A stretch of DNA of 64,000 bases. Origin: Lates calcarifer (lineage: Eukaryota > Chordata > Actinopteri > Centropomidae). The stretch spans positions 25,804,002 to 25,868,001 of the forward strand of contig NC_066837.1 of the NCBI RefSeq assembly GCF_001640805.2, read 5' to 3'. This document shows positions 56,901 through 64,000 of this stretch, piece after piece (within the stretch, counting starts at the first letter, position 1; each line of letters starts with the position of its first letter). A program made the translations under genes and the position numbers. The notes beneath the pieces were generated by a model. The model had not been told where the DNA came from. It did no database searches and saw only the letters and a program-made list of their open reading frames with translations.

Positions 56901-59900
56901 ATCAAAACTTTAACTGCTATATGATGTGAACTTTCTGTGGGATATTTTATCTGAGGGGATAAAAACCCTCCTGCACCATAACTCTAATTTCTAAATAGCC
57001 TTGCTGTAAAGAGAGGAATTATATCTGCTATACACTGTACATTATTTTCTTTATGATACGCAGAGCTATTTTGTATAAATTCCACTTACCTAGACCAGAT
57101 GTCTACCACTGGATGGTCTATGGTCACCACAGGTTCAAATGCACTACAGGAGACTACAGTTCATGCTCCTTCAACTTTTAGAAAAAGTGTCCTGAGATAG
57201 CAGTTATCTTAGATACAGTGTATCTAGTGAGCGTATTGAGAGTATTGGTTGGATAGCACTAAATTTCAATACAGTAGCAGCTAATATGGTTTTAGAGACA
57301 TTGAATAATCCTGGCGATCTCCACACAGTGTTCACAGATTTTATTTAAATGGCATTTGTGTGTTGCTAGATAGTAAGAACACTGTAATGGGAGTCAGAGG
57401 TGTAGTTTGCCACTCACGGTGTCCCATGATGTTCCTGTCTGTCACCCCACCCTGGCAGAACACCAGGACCAGCACCCTAAAAATGAGCACTGTAATCCTG
57501 GATTAGTCTTAACGTGTCTGTGAGGCAGCTTGAAACTTCAAGAGAAAACACAATTCAAGCTGTGTACATTTGTAAGCATGTGGTTATTCTAGGATTTTTT
57601 TAAACAAGTTTTCTCTCAAAGCTTGTTGAGCAGAACCTGTCACATCCATCTGACAGTCTGTGGCTCTTTTCCATCCATCTTGGCCTGCTGTGTAACATTG
57701 TGAATATATTTCCACAAGTTAATAGAGTACATACACTCAGGTGAGGGTAGGTAGATTTGTGTCTCTAGCTTATACATTTTACCTTGTGTTTTATGTTGTT
57801 GCATACAAAAACATTATTCTGTGATTTGGAAAGATTTATTTCTATTGAGAAATGCCTGTGATAAAGGGCCATACAATACAACTGACTCAATCAGAAATTA
57901 TATGAGCATAGTCATGTGTAATGGGCAGAAAACTTCACAAGATCTTTGTCATTCAGTCTTCCACTTGAATGCACAGGAGCATGAACATGCTCAGGGAAGA
58001 GGGGTTCTTTTAGGAAAGGAAGCATTTCTACAGAGGAAGGTGTCTCTATATCCACAGCGTAATTACTACAGTATTCACTGTGTCACATTCACATAACACA
58101 TAAGAGTGTTAAATGTATATAGGCCACAAATTAGCCCTGGAAAGATTAGATATTGATTAGATAGTGATTCTCACAAATCCTTCACTATTCACCACACAAG
58201 AACAAAAATGCAATATCCAACCAAAAAAAGAGTAACTTTGTCTTTATTGAAACACTTCAAACTTCCTTATCTTCCACTGATGTTTTACTCTTTGAACACT
58301 TAACTGTATTAGTCATAATGATAACTTTCAATGCTCAGACATAGAGGTGAATCAGTTTTCTGCAGTGTTCCCTGAAAGATTAGTTTCACAGTTAAAGAGA
58401 CAAGATGGAACAGAACGGTCTTTCAGTACTTAAAAACTAAGGAAAAATGGCTTTCTGAGAAAAGACTGGAAAAGATACTGTCATGATGTAGATACATGGG
58501 TGAGTTAGGTGAAGTGGCTGCAGGCCTATGTGACTATAAATAGATAACTGGTAATAACGGAAAGAAGAAGAAAATCCCATTTTAACTTTGTCTCACTCTG
58601 AGAAAAATGACACCAGATGAGAAATGCGAACTGTTTTCAGTCATACTTCACAGTGAGACAGAGTTAAATCTGAAAGAAGCTGACTGACTTCATGTTCCAT
58701 CTCCCTACTGACTGTGTAATGATCCGAACCTAAGCAAAGACTCATGGGACGTAGCTGGAAGTAAGTATTTGCTGAGCAGAGGAAGACTAATATCAAAAAA
58801 CATAAGACTGAACAGTTTCTTCAAAGGACTGCATTCATTCAGCATGAGGACATTTTCAGATAAGTAAAGGAACAAGATGCAGGACTGTGTCCTGCTCTTA
58901 AGGGCACTTCAAATATTATTGTACAGAGAACATTGTTATCAACTCTGTTCTATCCCTTATATCACCTACTTCAGCACTCCTCTATATATAATTGTACAGC
59001 CAAACCATCATTTGGATTAGCTCCGCTCTGAAGTGAAGAGAATTTCTATAGAAACTGAACTGTACAAGCTGAATCTGTTCAGACAGCATAATACCAAATG
59101 TTATGGTTTGGCTCTGAAGGTCGGAGTGAGGTAAAGGGAAGAACGGCACCTGAAAACTGGACTGATGAACCCCTAACAGATATTCACTAGCCAACTGGAG
59201 GTGAAACCTAAATGCAGATTTTCCCCTTGACTACAATAGGGGTTCATGAGTCCTTTTTTCCTGGGCCTGGAGAGGTGGGACACAGCACAGCTAACTCCTA
59301 ACTCTCCTTTTCTGGCTGAACTGTATTGAGCCATCACAGCTTTATGCAGCTGCCTCTGCAGCAGGAGTGGCCTCAGCCTCGAGGGCTGCAGGCACAGTCT
59401 CTGCCTCAGCAGAGGGAGCGGGAGGGACTTCATCTACTGTGGCCGTACCAGTGCTCTCTGCTGTGGGGGCCTCTGCTGGTGTTTCCACTGTGGCGGCAAC
59501 TTCCGCAGCAACAGGAGCAGCCTCAAGAACAATCTCCACAGCTGCAGGTGGAGCAGCTTCTTCTACGAGCACTTGCTCCGCTGCAGCCTCAGTAACGACT
59601 GCCACGGAGGTTTCTCCAGACACAGCCTCATTGACAGGCTCACTGACAGGCTCAACGACAGGCTCGACGCAGGCTCAACGACAGGCTCGACGCAGCTCAG
59701 CAGGTCTCTGCTACTGCTTCTGCAGGAGCAGGGACAGACTCAGCGATGACGTCAGCAGCTGGCGCTGCCTCCTCCACTGGGGCGGGTTCAGCTGCAGGAG
59801 CTGCTGCCTCTGGTGCTGCTTCAGAAGAGGCTACAGATAAAGAGGTGAACAGAAAAGTGTGTAACTGTTATTTGTTATGAGCATAATAAATAACAACAAC

Positions 59901-62597
59901 TTGTGTGATGTACCTTAGCTTTCTAGGCCTGTCTGTTTAGAAGTGTATTTCAGTTATCCATTTGCATAACTGACAAAAAGTTTGGTGATATTTGCAGGTA
60001 GAGATATAGATGTGAGGGTAAATATTTACTTGTGCATACAAAGTGCAGTGGTAATGGGAGTAGAGTATTTGATTTGACATGATGAGACAAGCACGCAAGT
60101 CACCTAGAAAAGCTCTAGGTGACTAAAAGGTCAAACTGATCTTCCAGACCACTAAACTACTTCAGATAAACTAGAACTCAAAAGAAAATGACCAAAATCT
60201 GAAACTATGGCCTCCACCTGCCTTCAGTTATCCAGGTGCGCAGTAAAAAACTTTTTTAGACCTTTAAGAAGATCCGATTTTAAGTATTTGACCTCAAACT
60301 CCTGTCAACAGGTAACATATGGTTGAAGGTCAAGAGCTTAGGTCTTCAAAGGTCCAAAGGTTAAGCAGCTGCTGTTAAAACTGTCAACATAATATGAGTA
60401 AAGAGAAGGATAATCCTTAATCCTAACATCATCAGAGGGACAGAAATATAACTGCTGACCTCATTGAAGCAGTTGGTTACTGGCTGGTTGGTCTTGTTAA
60501 AGGAAATTCAATTTTGGTTTATACCTTTATACCTTGGTTTGTCCTTAAAGGAAGAGGTGGAAAATTGCACTCAGTGTGAGCGGTAAAAATTTAAAAGTGC
60601 AATCATTCAATACATACACAGTACTGTATTAAATGACTGCACAGTTACTGCATGGTGGTACAAAAATGAGCACTTTGGGGCAAAGGTTTAATGGCCAAAG
60701 TGTCAAATCTGGGCTAAGCAGAGCTACAGTACAGCTTCACAGGTTCGCATCTTCGCTGAAATGGGCTGATAGGAGTCTGCGTGGAAAATATTCATGGCTT
60801 TGTCAGAAGAATTCTGTGGTGACTATATTCACATATAATCAAAAAATGTTGTGCCTCAAAATGGTCTATATTTCTGTCATCTTCATTGACTGTATTGTAT
60901 TTTCCTCACAGGAAAATGTTACTCCCCCACCTTGTCATTACAACTATCAGCTCTGGTATCTGAAAAAGACATTGTCCCTCTGATACAGTATCAGTACCTA
61001 TGACTGGTCCAATACAGATGTTGTACACTGAGTTTATCAATAAAAAATCATTTTAAAAAACATTGTTTTATATATGGAACAAGAATCTGATAATGAAAAC
61101 ACTGTTGTTCCACCATGAGTTGAATGATTTTGCCACTGGGTGTGCATGCAGTACTTCTGTCAGACAGATGGCTCTGTGGCGCAATGGATAGCGCATTGGA
61201 CTTCTAGTCAAGCACATGAGGAGTGATTCAAAGGTTGTGGGTTCGAGTCCCACCAGAGTCGCATTTTTGAAATGCTGACACTGCTGTAACAACATGAACT
61301 AAATCTATATGTGTCAGAAGGAGAGGAATATAACAGTGCTTAAGTCTGTAAGACAGCAAAGAACAGGTCAGGACAGAACATTAAAGCCACAGCATACTGA
61401 ACATTATTTGTAAAAGTGGTAATGGATAGGATATTGATTTTGCCAGTAACTGTAGTTCTTCAAATATGTTTGATGCAACACAGATATTTGATGGAATACC
61501 AGGTTAAATTGAGATACATCTCTAAAAGTGTGACAAAAATGTAGTCATTTAGACACATTATGATAACGTTTTCTTTAAACCCATATGGAAATTGAGTTTA
61601 GTTGTCAGTTCCAACATCAGTTTTAACAATATACTAAACAAATCCAACTAAACACCTAATTGTGCAACTGAAGAACACTAAATTGCACTGTAATGACACA
61701 CAGTGATGAGTACTCAGATTAATGTGTCAGGACAATATGCGCCTTGATCACAATCACTTTAATTACCATCTCATCAAAATGTCACTGTGACTTTCTCTGC
61801 TGTACATTTTTGCTTGATTACATAATATGATCACTGACCAGTTTAAGAACAAATCAGTTAAAATCTCCAGAGCTGTAGAGAGCAGAGCTTTGAACTCTCA
61901 TTTGTGACCAAAAATAACACTCCCAGGCTACACGTATGCAACTAAACCAGTGACAGCAGCTGCTTATCCCCATTATAGGCTAGTTAGCTGCTCTGGGCGC
62001 AGAGCCATGATCTCCCCAGGCTCAAACTGGCTGAATAGACAAATAATTTGCAGACAGAAATCAAAACAGACAGGCAAGATAAAGCTATTGAGCGTGATCA
62101 TTCTACCATGTTTGATATTTGGGCGGTGTAGCCAGAACCAACTCAGAGATACAGTGAGATCTGCTTTCTCTTTTGGTATGTTGTCTTTCTAAGATGAAAC
62201 AGCTACAGAAGCTGTCCATTACCTGTGACAACTCTGAACCATTCTGGATTAACCATCTGATTCATCAACTTCTACTCAATATATGTACTGTATATATTAA
62301 GCAAAAATATGGCTCTGGATCACATGTCACATTATACTTACCTAAAAGCAAAAGTAGATTAAATCCTGACAACCATAGGTTTGAGGTTGTCAGATTCAAA
62401 AATACTGAGCATGGTGTCATTTTTTAGATGATTTTATGCCTTGACATGATAGTCCAAAATTCTAAGTAATTTGTGTCTTTATTTATTTTTGGGCTTCCAG
62501 TTGTGTCATTTGGAAATGCAACCACACAATATAAGGTATCTTGTATTGAAAGCCCATACAGGCAATATGGGTTACAAAAGTTCTGCTCAGGGGTTGA

Positions 62598-62653
<56 letters not shown>

Positions 62654-62660
62654 TGTGTGT

Positions 62661-62695
<35 letters not shown>

Positions 62696-63694
62696 CCAAC
62701 CCTTTGCTGTGGAGCCCACGTTAGCCAGTCTCTCCTCATAGTGCTCACTGTCACCATTGACTGTCTTATAAGCCTGAGAGAGGGAGGGGAGATATGCACT
62801 TATTACATTCCATCACACACCAAATGATAACCGTATAAAATGGTGAGTGTATTACAAAACGCCACTGACATTTTGGCTATCATGAACCAGCACAGCTTAT
62901 ACAGACTTTCCCAAGAGCCAGACAGTCGATAGAGAACAAGTCTGTCCAGACAATGGCTGCATGTGGCAGAGTTTGTTGAAAACACAAAGAACTTTCTATG
63001 TGCTTCTCAGTATCTGAGCTGTGGTGAGGTCTGCTCCACACAGTGAAGTCTGTCCTGAGGCTGCATGTTAAGTGGCCCCCAGCTTAAATACACAACAGTG
63101 TAAAACTACAGAAAGATGACTGGAAGTTAACTAATTTAATCCAGTTGATTATGGTTGTGGTTTGATATCAAGCAAGTAAACTTCAGAAGTGAAAATGAAA
63201 GTATATTGACAATATAAATGGAAGTTGCAGCAGGAAAGTGTTTTGTTGTTTGTTTGTTGTGTAGTAATATGTTTCCATTTTACCTCTTAAATCAAATAAA
63301 ATTTTCATTTTACATTTTTAGGTGCATGATGTATCAAGCTTTTAATTTCAATTCAATTCAATTATCCAATAATAATAACGGTGTGAAAACGTGAAACTTC
63401 TCAGGTTATGACGTAAAACAAAGCTATCATATTTTAAACATGAAGCAACGTTCACATTATCGTACTTAATCCTGATACTCTTTAGGTATTTAGGCATCAC
63501 CTTGAGAAATTCAAGCAGATGGACAAAACTGTAAAATATCAAGGCTTATAAGTCACAACTACAAATCTGAAACTGGAATTTTTTGATGCTCACATAGACG
63601 ACTGCAGCAGTGAGGCCTCCTCCACACAGGAGAAAGTATGTCATGTTGGTGGAGCCACCAGGGACCCCAAAGGCCATGTGTCGCACTGGAGCTG
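53924..63694 (-). CDS. mgarp: MGARP, mitochondrial glutamic acid-rich protein (partial; 5' exons outside window)
   Basis: Exons in transcript order within the window are 63694-63594, 62773-62701, 56782-55922 and 53961-53924; all phases agree. The first encodes GGSTNMTYFLLCGGGLTAAV, a single membrane anchor, and the second continues AYKTVNGDSEHYEERL; together they match mammalian MGARP (SNMIYYLVVG... AYKTV). The 861-nt exon is an Ala/Glu-rich low-complexity tail with Ser and Pro, ending EGQ. The last exon adds TETMVVVTVPS and a stop. MGARP is anchored in mitochondrial membranes and in mammals affects mitochondrial transport, hypoxia response and steroidogenesis. The targeting N-terminus lies beyond 64000. 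The gene is directly upstream of elf2 on the same strand, as in human 4q31. The plus-strand frame opposite the long exon is a Ser/Ala-rich shadow. Confidence 0.85.
54505..54606 (+). repeat. Fish LINE/SINE-type 3' fragment
   Basis: Contains 'cctgtccagggtgtaccctg' and 'cagctgggattggctccagc' followed by a 'taatggatgga' end, a combination repeated throughout fish genomes from memory. It lies in the last mgarp intron. Confidence 0.6.
58230..59341 (-). other. mgarp: 3' UTR of the mgarp alternative terminal exon
   Basis: From the stop at 59342 the minus strand has no ORF of note until AATAAA (plus-strand TTTATT at 58243-58248), followed by a T/GT-rich stretch. This would end an independent short transcript upstream of the 56782 exon. 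Confidence 0.45.
59342..59830 (-). CDS. mgarp: mgarp alternative terminal exon, frame disrupted
   Basis: A CAG-type acceptor (ctgtag ending at 59831) opens an exon in the same phase as the 56782 exon, so both can follow the AYKTV exon. It encodes the same kind of Ala/Glu/Pro-rich tail (SSEAAPEAAAPAAEPAPVEE, ending EATPAAEAAA and a stop at 59342). In the frame set by the acceptor a TGA occurs at 59699-59697. The rest is open only in another frame from about 59678, with a tandem duplication between. It is either an alternative 3' end with an assembly error or a decayed duplicate of the downstream exon. Confidence 0.6.
59648..59693. repeat. 23-bp perfect tandem duplication in the mgarp alternative exon
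   Basis: The unit aggctcaacgacaggctcga plus cgc occurs at 59648-59670 and again at 59671-59693 with no mismatch. Because 23 is not divisible by three, the second copy shifts the reading frame. Related CACTGACAGGCT units lie just to the left. Confidence 0.9.
61170..61261 (+). tRNA. tRNA-Arg (anticodon TCT) with a 19-nt intron
   Basis: The 92-nt sequence folds as a cloverleaf: acceptor stem GGCTCTG pairing with CAGAGTC before the discriminator G, A box (TGGCGCAATGG), and B box (GGTTCGAGTCC). The anticodon TCT is at 61203-61205, and an intron at 61207-61225 sits at the canonical 37/38 position. Exons match vertebrate tRNA-Arg-TCT, which also carries an intron there. TTTTT at 61264-61268 is the Pol III terminator. 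It lies in an mgarp intron on the opposite strand. Confidence 0.96.
62600..62693. repeat. (GT)n microsatellite adjoining an mgarp splice donor
   Basis: A 94-bp GT run with two single-base interruptions begins within 8 bp of the minus-strand donor at 62700. In the mgarp pre-mRNA this is an (AC)n tract directly after the 5' splice site. Confidence 0.9.
63346..63364. repeat. Short (AATTC)n run
   Basis: About three units of AATTC within AT-rich intron sequence of mgarp. Confidence 0.6.
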
Positions 63695-64000
63695 CTGAGA
63701 GACACAGGAGGGAGAGTTACAGGGTTAGCATAGCAATCAACATGGGAGCTGACCTTCAACAAAGACATTTACATTTACTCACAAAATACATTTTTTTGAA
63801 ATTTGATTGTAATTTTTCACTAGAGTTTAGTTTTCTTGCAGATTCAAATGATCTCTGATTGAACACAGGGCATTTGCTTTGTACGTCAACTCAAAAAGAA
63901 CTATAAAGAAAAACTATGATAAAAATGACAAGTTGTCACTCCATTAGAATACAACTTGGCACAAAGACCAGTGCATTCTGTCAGTGTCAACATGTCCCCG

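Noticed and set aside
57418..57476. 59-nt segment with AG and GTGAGT boundaries in an mgarp intron
   Set aside because: The polypyrimidine tract is weak and inclusion would introduce a TGA; without RNA support it is not called as an exon.
62424..62799. His-Thr and Val-Cys repeat frames
   Set aside because: They are translations of the GT microsatellite and have no coding support; only the 62701-62773 part is an exon, in one minus-strand frame.

Overview
The window is vertebrate nuclear DNA, almost certainly from a ray-finned (probably percomorph) fish. Genes are split by GT-AG introns, the proteins match vertebrate families, and the intergenic DNA holds typical teleost debris: hAT and Tc1 copies, a LINE-like tail ending in AATTG repeats, and GT/CT microsatellites. 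Exon coordinates were set by hand from splice sites and phase. Every complete multi-exon model sums to a multiple of three, except elf2, which carries one extra base.

Layout. (1) 1.1-9.0 kb, plus strand: slc43a3, a nucleobase-transporter homologue of 12 coding exons, with a nonautonomous hAT element in intron 7. (2) 10.5-19.0 kb, minus strand: a seven-exon gene of 1170 codons, assembled here as BED finger, PR/SET domain, second BED finger, then a domesticated hAT transposase with its C-terminal dimerisation region. Its first intron contains a complete two-exon gene on the same strand (16.0-17.4 kb) derived from a Crypton tyrosine recombinase (DUF3504). (3) 21.3-23.5 kb, plus strand: an intronless coiled-coil gene resembling CCDC175, with two single-base frameshifts. 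(4) 23.7-29.1 kb: repeats, a decayed Tc1/mariner copy and one unassigned exon-like segment. (5) 29.4-33.8 kb, plus strand: noct (nocturnin), five coding exons with a TATA box and a CRE-like site upstream. (6) 37.2-52.8 kb, minus strand: elf2, an ETS factor with two promoters and two N-termini. (7) 53.0 kb to beyond the right edge, minus strand: mgarp, with two alternative 3' ends, an intron-containing tRNA-Arg(TCT) in one of its introns, and its 5' exons outside the window.

The genes do not form a pathway. noct, elf2 and mgarp are neighbours on human 4q31 and mark a conserved block, while slc43a3 and ccdc175 lie on other human chromosomes. The most unusual content is at 10-19 kb, where two unrelated transposon-derived genes are nested and one carries a PR domain. 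Apparent one-base frameshifts in three separate genes suggest residual assembly indels, so they should not be read as pseudogenes without checking.
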